This document shows positions 1 to 12,043 of a stretch of DNA of 64,000 nt, piece by piece. The notes below the pieces were generated by a model. That model worked only from the letters and a program-made list of their open reading frames with translations, had not been told where the DNA came from and did not search any database. The first letter of the stretch is position 1; each line of letters opens with the position of its first letter. Source of the stretch: Tomocerus qinae (taxonomy: Eukaryota; Arthropoda; Collembola; Entomobryomorpha; Tomoceridae); assembly GCA_020055645.1 (NCBI GenBank), contig CM034546.1:106148875-106212874 (forward strand). Direction: 5' to 3'. A program made the position numbers and the translations under genes.

Positions 1-302
1 ATGAACTTTATATACAGACTCTGGCGAAAAAAATCTTCAAAGGACAATGCCTACCGTCAATATCATGTATATAGAGATAAATAGTTCATTACAATGCCTA
101 TGTTAACATGCTACAGGTGCTTAATTCAGCAACATTGGCCTCGTTAAGACTTCCACACAAGTCCAGCTCTCACACAATATACATGTATATATTCAAAGAG
201 TGCCTTTAATATTGACAAGTGTGTTCATTAGCGAATAGGAAAAGCGACATGACTATCACATATTCCAATGCTATTTTATTTATTTTTGTTTTTTAGATAC
301 GG
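1..302 (-). other. ITS1 fragment of rDNA unit
   Basis: This AT-rich spacer lies immediately beyond the 3' end of the 18S gene on the minus strand, where ITS1 must begin. I see no 5.8S sequence in it, so 5.8S and 28S, if present, lie to the left of the window. The assignment rests on position only, because ITS sequence is not conserved. Confidence 0.75.
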
Positions 303-360
<58 letters not shown>

Positions 361-449
361 AGTGATCAAGTTTGGGCATCTTTCCGGCACTACGACATGA
401 CCCGAAAGCCACATTGAAGACCAGTCCGAAGTCCTCACTAAATCACTCG

Positions 450-493
<44 letters not shown>

Positions 494-931
494 ATCGACG
501 CAAGCTGATGACTCGCGCCTACTGGGAATTCCTCGTTCATGGGGAATAATTGCAATCCCCAATCCCCATCACGAAGGAGGTTCAACGGGTTGCCCAATCC
601 TTTCGAATAGGGAACACACGCTGATTCCTTCAGTGTAGCGCGCGTGCAGCCCAGAACATCTAAGGGCATCACAGACCTGTTATTGCTCATTCTCGTGCGG
701 CTAAACGCCGCCCGTCCCTCTAAGAAGCTGCGACGGACCCACAAAGGGATCCGACGTCTAGTTAGTAGGCCAGAGTCTCGTTCGTTATCGGAATTAACCA
801 GACAAATCGCTCCACCAACTAAGAACGGCCATGCACCACCACCCACCGAATCAAGAAAGAGCTCTCAATCTGTCAATCCTTCCGGTGTCCGGGCCTGGTG
901 AGATTTCCCGTGTTGAGTCAAATTAAGCCGC

Positions 932-980
<49 letters not shown>

Positions 981-2112
981 TTTGCAACCATACTTCCCCC
1001 GGAACCCAAACACTCTGGTTTCCCGGAGGCTGCCCGTCGAGTCATTCAGTTAACGACGACGGATCGCCGGTCGGCATCGTTTATGGTTAGAACTAGGGCG
1101 GTATCTGATCGCCTTCGAACCTCTAACTTTCGTTCTTGATTAATGAAAACATTCTTGGCAAATGCTTTCGCAGTAGTTCGTCTTGCGACGATCCAAGAAT
1201 TTCACCTCTAACGTCGCAGTACGAATGCCCCCGTCTGTCCCTATTAATCATTACCTCGACTCCGAAAGCCAACGAAATAGAACCGAGATCCTATTCCATT
1301 ATTCCATGCACTAATGTTCAGGCTGTAGCGCCTGCTTTGAGCACTCCAATTTTTTCAAAGTAAACGTGCTGGCCACGCATAGCACTCGGTTAAGAGAACT
1401 ATACACGAACCAACAAAATCGTCCTGACAAACAGTAAACACCGCAAGGTGCACCGCCCATCTGGAACCGAGATCCAACTACGAGCTTTTTAACCGCAACA
1501 ACTTTAGTATACGCTATTGGAGCTGGAATTACCGCGGCTGCTGGCACCAGACTTGCCCTCCAATAGATCCTCGTTAAAGGATTTAAAGTGTACTCATTCC
1601 GATTACGGAGCCTCGTATGAGTTCCGTATCGTTATTTTTCGTCACTACCTCCCCGTGCCGGGAGTGGGTAATTTGCGCGCCTGCTGCCTTCCTTGGATGT
1701 GGTAGCCGTTTCTCAGGCTCCCTCTCCGGAATCGAACCCTGATTCCCCGTTACCCGTTACAACCATGGTAGGCGCATAACCTACCATCGACAGTTGATAA
1801 GGCAGACACTTGAAAGATACGTCGTCGGTACAAGACCATACGATCAGCAAAGTTATTCAGAGTCACCAACAAAACAGTCCCGAAAGACTGATTGGCTTTG
1901 ATCTAATAAAAGCGCTCCTTCCGTGAGGTTGGAGCTCAGTGCATGTATTAGCTCTAGAATTACCACAGTTATCCAAGTAGTAAGTGCGATCTAAGGAACC
2001 ATAACTGATTTAATGAGCCATTCGCGGTTTCACTTTATTTTCGCTTGAACTTAGACATGCATGGCTTAATCTTTGAGACAAGCATATGACTACTGGCAGG
2101 ATCAACCAGGTA
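303..2112 (-). rRNA. 18S small-subunit ribosomal RNA, complete
   Basis: Read on the minus strand, the gene starts with the universal TACCTGGTTGATCCTGCCAG at about 2112 and ends with GGAAGGATCATTA at 303, giving about 1810 nt, a normal length for a compact arthropod 18S. Conserved blocks appear in order: the GTGCCAGCAGCCGCGGTAA 530-loop, the AAACTTAAAGGAATTGACGG block and the GTACACACCGCCCGTC decoding-site block. I see no internal insertion or break, so it looks functional. Long ORFs on both strands across it are artefacts of conserved rRNA. It is transcribed by RNA polymerase I with ITS1 downstream (lower coordinates) and the external spacer upstream (higher coordinates). Confidence 0.98.
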
Positions 2113-5100
2113 GCTATGAATTTTATCAACAAATTCATTTCTATGTAATGTAGCAATCTCCGCAGCACGTTTGTATATGCACATTCACATACAGCAGCTT
2201 TATCTCACACAAAGTGTGATACATATTATACTACTGAGTGAACGAACACCGCACTGCAAATCTCACACATACATTTTACACGATCTCCTTTCAGATTTCG
2301 TGCTTTAGTTTTGTTTTGCTAGAACTGACGAGCAGTTTTCGCACATTCTCTTTTGCACAAACCAACTAAGCCTTTTGTATAGACTTTCATGTGGTTCAAT
2401 ATCTTTTAACGCTCGGATGTTTACAAAGGAACTCCTCAATGTCAGAATCTCAATAGCACTAACATACTACGAGATGTGGCTGTGCTGCCATCTGTCTGAA
2501 GTCATACAAAACACCGCAACAGCTCATTTACTCGTGCAAATCCCTTTCGGACATTTCCACAGAGGACACTGCTAGTGCGAGTTTACACAACTTTCACGTA
2601 TAGCTTTACACACAGTTTGTCGATGTAAAGCCTTGAGTTGCACATATAAAACTTTGTATAACTTGAGACACGAATGCTAAGCTACGCAGATCTATATGCA
2701 CATAAGTGTACGTTCATTTATACATACGTTCACTCAAACTACAGCTCCGTTTCACGACTCACAGACTCAAATCGTGTACAGTATCTGTAGTTTTGTTCAA
2801 TTCTGAAAAATTGATAAAGGGTCCCCCTACACTTTGCTTAAAATCACAAAACATCATGGGATTCCCGTCATTTTCCAAAAATTGATAAAGCCTCCCCCCT
2901 CATTTTCGTATAAATACAAATCTTTTGGGTTTCAGGCTTTTATTTGCGAGCGAATCAACCAAATGGCGTAGCGCTTCGCTGTTTTCATGAAAATTATTTT
3001 CATTTTACGAGCTTTTTCCGCATATTCTCTTCAGAGGCAAGCCTCTGTATTCTTTCTTTGCTTTAAGCTTTTTGGCGTGTGAAATTTGTGCCGACATCAA
3101 ACAAATTATACCCGAGAGTATTTCTGTTCATCCTGCACTTTAATCACACTTGAGGACTGACGCTGCCTAATACATACGAAGCAATGCTGAATACACAGTC
3201 TATATTGCTTCTCTGTTTCGTACTAACACGTCTTCTTCCTCATGTAGATACCAAAAGGCTTTATAAAATGCTCAAAATAATAAAATAGTCGTCGTTAAGA
3301 TTATAAAGGAAATTTAAAATTATTGATAACTTTAAGGCCATTTAATATTCACAATATTAATTTTAATATTTTGGAGAAACATAGTGAAAGTGTACACAGA
3401 AATACTACTTTATTCCCATCCTCATCTATGTATAAACTGGATATGAACCGACATACAAACTTATAAAAACTTTCCATGCCATTTGATTTTATTCTGTTGC
3501 AAAGGGAAATGCTTGCTATTGCTACGGTCGCAAAGAAGTTACAGCAACTGGGGTCTATATTATGGCGTGTAAATGAAGCAGCTACAAAACTAACTTTAAG
3601 CGAGTGGTATGTGGAAAAGCAATTCTATACGACGAGGTCGCTTTAGCAGGTTTCTATTCATACCGTAGATAAATCCAGCTGAAAATGTACATCACATTAT
3701 CTATACAACGGATGCTGTATATTTTATGTATAACCAATTAGATTCACACACAAAGTTTAAATCTATGTGCACTTTGTGTATGTAAAAACAGTTGGTAAAA
3801 GATACTTTTGCTAAAGTTGAGTTTACAATTTGTTTTTAAGTTCGTAGGTTTACTAAATCAGTTTTACTTTAGAATTGCAATTTTGAGTTTTAAGCAGGAA
3901 ATAATAATATACCTTTACCTTTATGATATTATTACTTTATGGTTTACGGTGATATTTTTAAAGAATTTATAGTTAAGGTAAAGGAAAACCTCTAAATAAA
4001 TAATTACGATTCTCTACGATTTTTTACGTTCTTATTTTTTGTGTCGTTTTTCATTAAAAAGTTTAAGTGTAAGTTAAACGAAATATCGCAAACTTGATTT
4101 ACTTTGTAGCTTTGACGTGGTAGTTACATTTTAGTGTGCCAAGCCAATGTAATTTTATTTGGCTTTACCATACTGAAATTGGCTTCATCAAAGCGGGTTT
4201 AATTTTTTATGTTAGTTTTGCTGTTTGTACTGTACCAATTCTATTAAATAGTGCATTGATGATGTATGTAGTAAAGATGTTGCAATTTCCTATATTGTGT
4301 AGTTTTATATATGACAATGATAGTAGAATTTTTAATACAAATAATATCCTACAGACTGTAATATACGAATTACATTTAATGAAAAAATGATACAAGTATT
4401 TCTATTACGTATAATACTTCCATGTGAAGCAAGTTTTTGCTATATTCATGTGATTGCAACTATTTTACAATTTATGAAATCTTAAAATGATATTACAAGG
4501 CAATAATAAAAATGTCTTTAAGACATGCTTACAAGATGGATTATTGTGTGATATTTGTTGTAAATATTATTAGCATACTAATTTATACCCATAAATGCCA
4601 TAATGAGATGTGTTTATGTGCATACTTGCATTGACTCACTTCTTATTCATAGAAGTGTATGCAATACTGTAAATTTATGTACCAATATCACTGTTAACCA
4701 TTGGATGTAAGTTATGTGACTATTAGGTGTTGATTAATTCCTGCTTGATTGAAGTCTTCTGTCATTACTTTTACATTGCATCACTCACGCCCACACGCAT
4801 CGTCTACATCTCAACCTAATCTTTATAACAAAATGACTACTGTAATTTGCACGAAATATTCAGTCAAAAACATACCCAAAGTTGAAAGACGAAGGTATAT
4901 CCCAATTAAGTCACCCATAGATATGCATTAGTAAAAGTCAGATTAGCATGCAAATAAAGGTGATTGAAAACAACTTACTGAGATATGCACACCTGTGTCA
5001 TTAACAGTCGCATAACTACAATTACACACCCAAGGTAGGCATGTAGTGATCAAGAAATACTAGTTTATTATATGGTTCACTATTATCTTACATAGGCTGT

Positions 5101-6310
5101 ATCTATAGATTAATATTGCATCGATTGCATGTGTATCCGAAATGTTGGCCGAAATGTAGTTCGATTTCATACATCTTCAATAAATTGTATAGAATTAATA
5201 TGTAAGTAGATTAGGTGCACTTTTCAACAGATAAAAACTTCTTAAAAACTTCATTCGTACTTGGCCCACGTATGCAATTGAATATATTCAATACGAAGAC
5301 TTATCTATTAACATGTTTCATCTGTCTAATAAATGAGAGCAAAAGTCGTCTAGAGTCAATGCTAGTCAAACGCTCCAGGTAAAATAATTTGTATATACAT
5401 GTGCGGCTAAATTATTACGTACAGTATGCATATAATATACCTATTCACAAATTGCAATTAATTGATATTGGTATAGATTGATATTTGTTAGACACAGACA
5501 GTAATATATAGCCTTAAGAGTTAATGGAGTGCATTTAAAAACATTTTAAGGTACCTATAAGCAGATGTTTACGTTTACTTTGACATGGAACGTGCTAATT
5601 AAGATTGTATATCATTAATGACTGTTTACGTGCATACAATTCTAAAAATTAGCATATATGGATCTGAGTTTGTAATACAAACCTACTTTTTGTCTACAAT
5701 TATCTTCAATGTACAAGATACCAAATATTTGCATTGACGATTTTCTTCATAATAATAGCAAATGTGATAGCATTCTTCGATCACCTAACGTCTAATGTAT
5801 ATTTTGTGCCATTACATTACCAAATGATTCGTGCTCATTCTTTCTTATAATCATTATAAGTGCTCATAATGTTATTTGCATATATCGCATATAATGACCA
5901 TGACATTTAAAGATTTGTCTTGAGTCTTGAGTCTGTGAATGTACAGTTGCTCAATGGGTCCATTGGATAGTAAGTATGTAAGTAGGGGGTGGAATGGACA
6001 CATGGCAAAACATGCGATGCAAAGGTGAGATTGACTTTTGGCTTGACATAATTTGAACAGAGCTAAATAGTGTAATCTAATGAATATGTGGTGAATGGAT
6101 GGTAGAACGTGGTCATTATGATGTAAGTAATAGGTAATAATAAATCTCCTATGAATGTTTTCCAATTTTCCTTTCAGTTTCAATTCATTCGGCATTCTGA
6201 AAAGAACTACCATACTACGCAAGCTTTCAAAATAAGTTCATAAGAGGATAGACACCCAAATTGAAGAATATTAGTAGAATTTCTAAAATAAAGCAAAAAG
6301 TTTCCAAAAA
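2113..6310. other. rDNA external spacer grading into intergenic DNA
   Basis: The first part, upstream of the 18S 5' end, should hold the 5' external transcribed spacer and possibly the Pol I promoter, which I cannot place. A phrase like AATTGATAAAG followed by a C-run occurs twice (about 2806 and 2880), a short imperfect duplication. From about 3.2 kb on the DNA is very AT-rich with no ORF that looks like protein. ORFs at 4136-4390 and 5872-6222 lack domains, sensible composition or splice context. No second rDNA gene is present. Confidence 0.5.
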
Positions 6311-8549
6311 ATGGGAAAATATAGTCCCTATCTGTTTACTGTTTATTTCGCGTTAGTATCTTTTTATTTGGTATCTTCCGAACCTCCTGTAATCCAATCC
6401 AATAACGAATGGCAGCAGACCACCAATACAGAACAAGGATGGGGGCAACAAAACACAAATTCTGAAAAGTGGCAATGGGAAGAACCGAAAAACAATGGAT
6501 GGCAACAAAATAAAAAGCTATACGGTAATGTTTAGAAATCGTTTTCTAATTCGTACTCGGATTTCATGGTAAAAGAAGAATAATTAAGACCTTCGGGTTA
6601 GAAACAGTATTTAAGATGTAAATTCGAATGAAAACTAACTCATTGATTTTTGAGAAATTGTAGAATATCCTAAATATTCTGCCCGAGCCTTGGCGAAAAA
6701 CATATTTCAAATAACTACTAAATACTGGTACATGTTGGTACTTTAAGTATAAAGCAAATGAGATCCTGTGTAGTACAGTAATGAGATTCGTGATATTATT
6801 ATTGCTACTACATTTATATCACGGGCCATAATACAATATTTTACATCAACAAGATGTTAATTTTTATTTATTTAAAAAAATTTGAGGCAATTATCCAAAT
6901 GAGGACTTGAAGTAGCAAATAGCTAACAATTTTAGTTGAATTATTAGTAACGCCATGATAAACTTTAGAATTGAATGAGAACTCAACTTTCCGTTTTTTA
7001 GGAGGTCTAGGTTTGACATCGGGATCCATATCTTCAGTACAGAACCAGTAATCCCAATGAGTTGAATTTATATACCAAGGCAGATAATCCAAACGGAAGT
7101 CACAATTACAAACTTTTTCCCATTTACCTTCTGGTGCATGGACATTAGTACAAACTGTTCCATTCGAACAGTCCCATTCATTTACGCAGGGAAATCCAGG
7201 ACGAACCACACACGTTTTTTGACCTTTGTCATATTGGTAAAATTCTCCAGGATTCTCCCTTGTAGCACAGAAACATCTATTGTAATACGCGTGACATCGC
7301 AAGTTCGTTCTTCGGGTACAATTCCCAACAACAATGTTTTTGCGTTGTTGGGTGAAATTCTTCCAACGCCAGTCTTTGCTTGGGGCAAGCAATAAACATG
7401 CATCCTCTCCCCCGGAAATTTGACATTTCTGTCCAAATTCTCGTTTTCCTTTGTGCTGAGAGAGCTTAATGTTGGGTTTCAAGCACCCGAATTCATCGTA
7501 TTTAAAATCGTCGTCGCATATCTCTTCACTACCAGCTGTACCAGAGTCATCCCAAAAATCACAAATTTTTGTATTTTTGTTGTTTTCTGTACCTGTTGTG
7601 ACTTTCTCGTTTTCTGTTCTAGTTGTGGTTGTGATTGTGTTGTTTTCTTCACCGTTTACTGGTTGAAGACAGATCGGTAGTACGAATAACAGCAGCCCAA
7701 GCAAAATAAGAATGAGACAACTTTTCATTGCAAATAAATGCAGTGTATGCAAAATTTCAGAGTTAGAAAACAATACAAATCCCCGTTCTTGTTTGAAAAC
7801 GTGTTTCATGGATTTTTTGTCTGTTCCTTTTACAAAATTGTCATGTAATAAAGCCAAACATAAAGTTTTCTAACCCTAATCTAAAACCTCATAGTAACAG
7901 ATAGGTACATTATCAATTTACTATTCAATGAAGGCTAATAATTAATGAGTGTTAGGCTTATTTTAAATTCAATTTCCAATGTCAAGAACTTTACTGATAT
8001 GCTAGATTCTAATTATTGATTTTTTTTAAAAATTTAGAAGTGCATCCCAAGCACTACCTAAATCCAAGTTTCTTCGGAGGTAATTCTGGGGGTTGGCAAC
8101 AAGAAGAACAACAATGGCAACCAACCCAAAACTCTGGTGGATGGCAACAGGAAGAAGAACAATGGCAACCAGCTCAAACCTCTGGAGGATGGCAGCAGGA
8201 AGAACCGCAATGGCAATCAGTCCAAACTTCGGGAGGATGGCAACAAGAAGAACAATGGCAACCCGCTAAAAGGTCAGGGTGGCAACAGGAAGAAGAATGG
8301 TCGTCCTCAGCAGGAGGTTGGGAAACGCAACCATCTCAAGGCTGGAAGTCCAGTGGATGGGATTCAGCCCCCACGAAGCAATTGACATACTCTGAAGACT
8401 TTGGCACTATTCCATTACCACGAGTCAAAAATTCGGGACCATGGAGTTCAAACTCAGATGGTTGGTCTCAGTCCCAGCCCCAAGAGTGGCAAAGCTCAAG
8501 CAAATCCCTTTTCACCAAAAAGGAACTTGCAGCCCTGACTGCATGGTAG
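6311..8549 (+). CDS. Secreted Trp/Gln/Glu-repeat protein (2 exons)
   Basis: Exons are 6311-6524 and 8038-8549. The codon split across the intron gives Glu and keeps frame, for 241 residues in all. Residues 1-23 form a signal peptide ending before EPPVIQ. The rest is low-complexity. Exon 1 has spaced W-Q-Q and W-G-Q motifs. Exon 2 opens with a tandem repeat of about 14 residues of the type SGGWQQEEQQWQPAQ, repeated five or six times, then a Ser/Trp/Gly-rich tail. The even Trp spacing suggests a structural or adhesive extracellular protein; I recognise no named family. An AATAAA lies about 220 nt after the stop. The 1.5-kb intron carries a complete gene on the opposite strand. Repeat number may vary between alleles. 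Confidence 0.8.
6868..7728 (-). CDS. Cysteine-rich, probably GPI-anchored surface protein, intronless and nested
   Basis: A 286-residue ORF without introns lies wholly inside the intron of the Trp/Gln-repeat gene, on the opposite strand. The frame is open upstream to 7857, but I chose the Met at 7728 because it starts a clear signal peptide (KSCLILILLGLLLFVLP) ending near VNG. The Met at 7857 would put 43 charged residues ahead of it. A Thr-rich spacer follows, then some 16 cysteines with several N-glycosylation sites (NFT, NCT, NGT, NST). Near the C-terminus a PPKKRK basic stretch is followed by a hydrophobic tail (YLLLQVLIWIIASNF), the layout of a GPI-attachment signal. The stop overlaps AATAAA-type sequence. 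The cysteine pattern (WDCSNGTVC, CFCATRENPG) suggests EGF/EB-like modules but I cannot name the family. Confidence 0.75.
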   Translation of the reverse strand: MKSCLILILLGLLLFVLPICLQPVNGEENNTITTTTRTENEKVTTGTENNKNTKICDFWDDSGTAGSEEICDDDFKYDEFGCLKPNIKLSQHKGKREFGQKCQISGGEDACLLLAPSKDWRWKNFTQQRKNIVVGNCTRRTNLRCHAYYNRCFCATRENPGEFYQYDKGQKTCVVRPGFPCVNEWDCSNGTVCTNVHAPEGKWEKVCNCDFRLDYLPWYINSTHWDYWFCTEDMDPDVKPRPPKKRKVEFSFNSKVYHGVTNNSTKIVSYLLLQVLIWIIASNFFK

Positions 8550-8767
8550 ACTGGTAGACAATAGCTTATATGTCTACAACGATATGCTCATGTTAGTTTG
8601 TAGTGCAAAATATTTTTATGGGGACTTTTTATATCTTGATGTAGTAGTAAGACTACATTTACATCATGTATTTGCTAATCATTCATTCGTCTGATAGCTT
8701 GTGGTTTTGGAACAGTTCATTATGTACGGGTTTTGCTTTTAAAAAATATTTTTGTACCAACTGCTAA

Positions 8768-8773
8768 AATAAA
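8768..8773 (+). terminator. Poly(A) signal of the Trp/Gln-repeat gene
   Basis: AATAAA lies about 220 nt downstream of the stop at 8549, a normal 3' UTR distance. Confidence 0.55.
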
Positions 8774-9485
8774 ATCTTCATGTAGGTACCTACTGTTGTA
8801 TTTTTAGCTATTTTTCACACGAATGTGTATAAATGCAATCTCAAAATATTGGTCAAAGTAAGCAACCTCTACTCTGCATAGCTAGTACATGAAAAGTCGG
8901 AATGTTTAAAAATGGTTTGCATGTTTCATTACAAAGCAGAAGTACACTAAAGAGGAGTTTCATGCATTTTCTTCAGACACACCTCAGCTTCTTCTCTGTA
9001 CGGTCTAATTGCATTTTATCACGATATTTTTGGATAGGAAAAAGGCATTGGCTTAAGAATAATGACCTAATGTGTCAAAAGAATTGGCAAATTACTTGGC
9101 TTGAAAAGAGATATCTTACAAATGGTATCTAAAAAGCACTACATTGAAACTAATATCTGTAATAAAAAGATTAACAAATATAGCATCCCTGTTCAAATTA
9201 TATTACGTTTTCACTTTTCATGCTCAGGAAACATGAGATGTATGTCATAATTAATACACTAATTCGAATTGTCCCCCAAAATCGTTGTCCAAATGATTTT
9301 GAATGTAGCAGTTGGTTCAGCTCAGCTATAATATTGTCTAGTTCAAGTGGCTTTGTTCCTAATTTGAAGCGTAAGAACGATAATAGTGAAAAAATTTGCT
9401 TGTATTTTAGAAAACAATCTTTTATATCCATTAGAAGGATGCATCAACATAATAAATAACATGTAATGAGAATAGCTGAATGAAA
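8774..9485. other. Intergenic
   Basis: AT-rich spacer between two convergent genes. ORFs on both strands (8902-9132, 9198-9459) overlap one another and have no recognisable features. It should hold the 3' UTR of the protease homologue. Confidence 0.4.
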
Positions 9486-12043
9486 TCAGCAGTTAAGAGT
9501 CGTAGATTTTGTCCAGACTCCATCTTTAGAGCAAATCGCTTGAATTCCTTGGCATCTTAATAGAACTTGGCTATTGACTTCCGCAGGTTCCGTACAGTCG
9601 TAAGTCCCATTTCTAAATTGGTTAGTACAAACCGCTTCGACATCCTGTAATTTGAAAATATGAGAGCATGTTTATGGAACTTTTGAAAATGTTATCCAGA
9701 GTGACTTAATTGAATTTCTAACTAACCTTTTGCTCTGGAATTGGTGGGCATTTCTTTATTGTTCGTTGAGGTTGGTCTTTGCAAGTGGTTTGACGATCTT
9801 CATCAGATCCATCTCTACACTCTGTGGATCCGTCACAAACTTTTGATTTGTCAATGCATGCCCCGTATTTGCATTGAAATTGGTTAGGAGCACAAGGTCC
9901 TTGATTGAAGCAAACTTTCTCTGTTTCGTCAGAATTATCAGAGCATTGGGGAACTCCATCACAAAGGTCTTTCCAAGGTCGGCATCGATCATTTTTACAC
10001 ATCATCAGTACCTCATCGCAGAAATTGTGACTCACTCCCCAACGACCCTCTTGCCCAATTGTAGAAAAGAAAACCAAATCATCTTTTCCACATTGGGATG
10101 TAACTCCTGTAATTTTAGTTACAGTTGACCCTTCTGTTTTAGCTGAAGCTGAATTTGCAGAGTAAATGCCCATTAAGTATAATTGCTCCTTTGTTTTCCC
10201 GTTCTTTGTTCCTGGACTTGTTTCATTGACTTTGACGATCATCCCAGCTCCTTGCAAGGTACACGGAATAGTGGACCCTTGAAAAATAAATACATACATT
10301 TAAATACACTCGAAATCAACATTCCCTGCTTTCATAAAAAGTTTTTTCAGTTTTATAGCACTATTCGAATGTTTAGATTCATTTTTTCTATTTTCATATT
10401 ATTGGGCATCATTCAATTTTTCACCATTACTACTTTCAAGTATAGCCAACAGCAAAAGCAAACCTGATGTTTTTGATGCTCCGCACAGAATGTTGAATCG
10501 GTGAGCTGGATAAAGCTCACTATATTTGTCAATGCACGGGCTAATTTCTGTCAATTTCAATTCAAAACTCTGCAGATTCATCTTTGATTGTGAACGTGTT
10601 TTGACTCCCTCAGTTCTGTCTGCATTAAATCCAGAAACGACTACAATTTCCCCTGGTTGTGTCGCTCTAGCTTCCAAGAGAGAATTTGGGATTTCAGTCA
10701 GCAGGACATCTTGTACGTATGGTGTTGATAAGTTAAACCGAGATTTTAATCTTATAGCTGCCAAATCTCCGTCTGGTGTGTCTCCATTTCGTCCTGAGGT
10801 GAAAAGATCTCGAATTTGACCCACCTTAAAACCATTATTCCACGGTTAAAAGAACTTACTGTGGTTCAAATTAATTACATGAAATATTTTTTCGAATAAA
10901 CAAGGTTGAAAACTTTTCATAGTCATCTCAAGACTGAAGACGTCAAAAAGAAAGAGATATAAGCCAAAGAAAAGTGTCAATTTAATCGTTTCAGACAGAT
11001 CAAAAACTTAGTTTCTCTTTATAGTATCTGTTGTTCAGATAAGTGTTAATAATACATTGATCGATGTGTTTAATATTTGACGGTTTGGGATCAAGTTTAA
11101 TGGATAAGCTTCAAAAATGTTAGTGCATCTTTCAAAATTACTTTTTTAAGGATTCTTAGTGATGGTGTAGATAGAGTTGTTAGAGAATCAATGAATTAAT
11201 TCTATTATTAGTAAATTAATAGAAAATTAGTTTCGAAACCACAAAGAGTACTACAAAATAGTATGAAATTAAGTGCTTTACGTCAGCGTATTGAGTAAAC
11301 TGATCCTTAGCATTGAAATCGGAAGTCAAAAGCCCTGCTACGACTTTCAGATCGCTGTAGCGGTAATGATAAGGTCTGGAGGAAAACTTTTCACCATTGA
11401 CCCTGGGAGTCACGCATCTTGCACCTAAAGTAGACAGCAATGAGTTAATGAATAGCATCAAGCATCACTACACTCAGGTATGTAATATTTTATTCTTAGT
11501 GACATGCATGGTCATATCCTTCTAAACATTTGTATACAGCACATATTCTTATTGAAATGAACATAAGCAAGATACTATTAAATTTTCCATGAAATACAAT
11601 ATAATGCAATCAACTGTAGTTATTAAAGCTACATTATGATGTTGGAAATCAAAAACGAGAGAATTATCAAAGTTTGGACAAATCATGAATTTATAAATTG
11701 ACATGACAAGCTGTCTCATCTGTCATTGTTGACGTAATTAATGAAAAAAGATGAAAGTGTGAGTATAATTATCTTACTGGTAATAACAGCGAAAGAGCTA
11801 GTGATTGTTGCTCCACAAATGTAGTTCCAACTTCCATCTGCTTCTTTGTGAAATATGGAAGCAACCCAAGGTGCTTTCAGCCGTGCATCCTCTTCAGCTT
11901 TTTGAAAAATTAGAAAAATATAAAAATCAGTTCCACCTTTGCAAACGAATTATGTTTTAACAATGTGTGTGATTACCTGCAATTATGTAGGGAGTAAAAT
12001 AGCACCATAAAACAAAGAATCCAATGAACTTGAGAGAAGTCAT
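9486..12043 (-). CDS. Inactive serine protease homologue with C-terminal LDLa and Sushi-like modules
   Basis: Six exons: 11977-12043, 11778-11897, 11282-11424, 10464-10824, 9727-10277, 9486-9644; 466 residues with every junction in phase. A signal peptide (TSLKFIGFFVLWCYFTPYIIA) is followed directly by an S1-protease-like fold (PWVASIF, YICGATITSSFAVIT). The catalytic triad is lost: the expected A-H-C is SARC (Arg65), the Asp is kept in GDLAAIRL (Asp130), and GDSGG is replaced by CTLQGAGM (Gly240 at the Ser position). Two LDL-receptor class A modules follow (about 324-353 and 359-395, with CSDNSDE and CRDGSDE calcium boxes), then a short four-Cys Sushi/Wonton-like tail ending at Cys466. Modular immune proteases carry LDLa and Sushi modules before the protease domain; here the order is reversed. 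It probably acts as a non-enzymatic secreted cofactor or scaffold. Confidence 0.85.

Noticed and set aside
358-1705. Several ORFs of 62-162 codons on both strands
   Set aside because: They lie inside the conserved 18S gene and are artefacts.
4136-4395. Overlapping hydrophobic ORFs on both strands
   Set aside because: AT-rich chance ORFs with no start context, splice sites or family resemblance.
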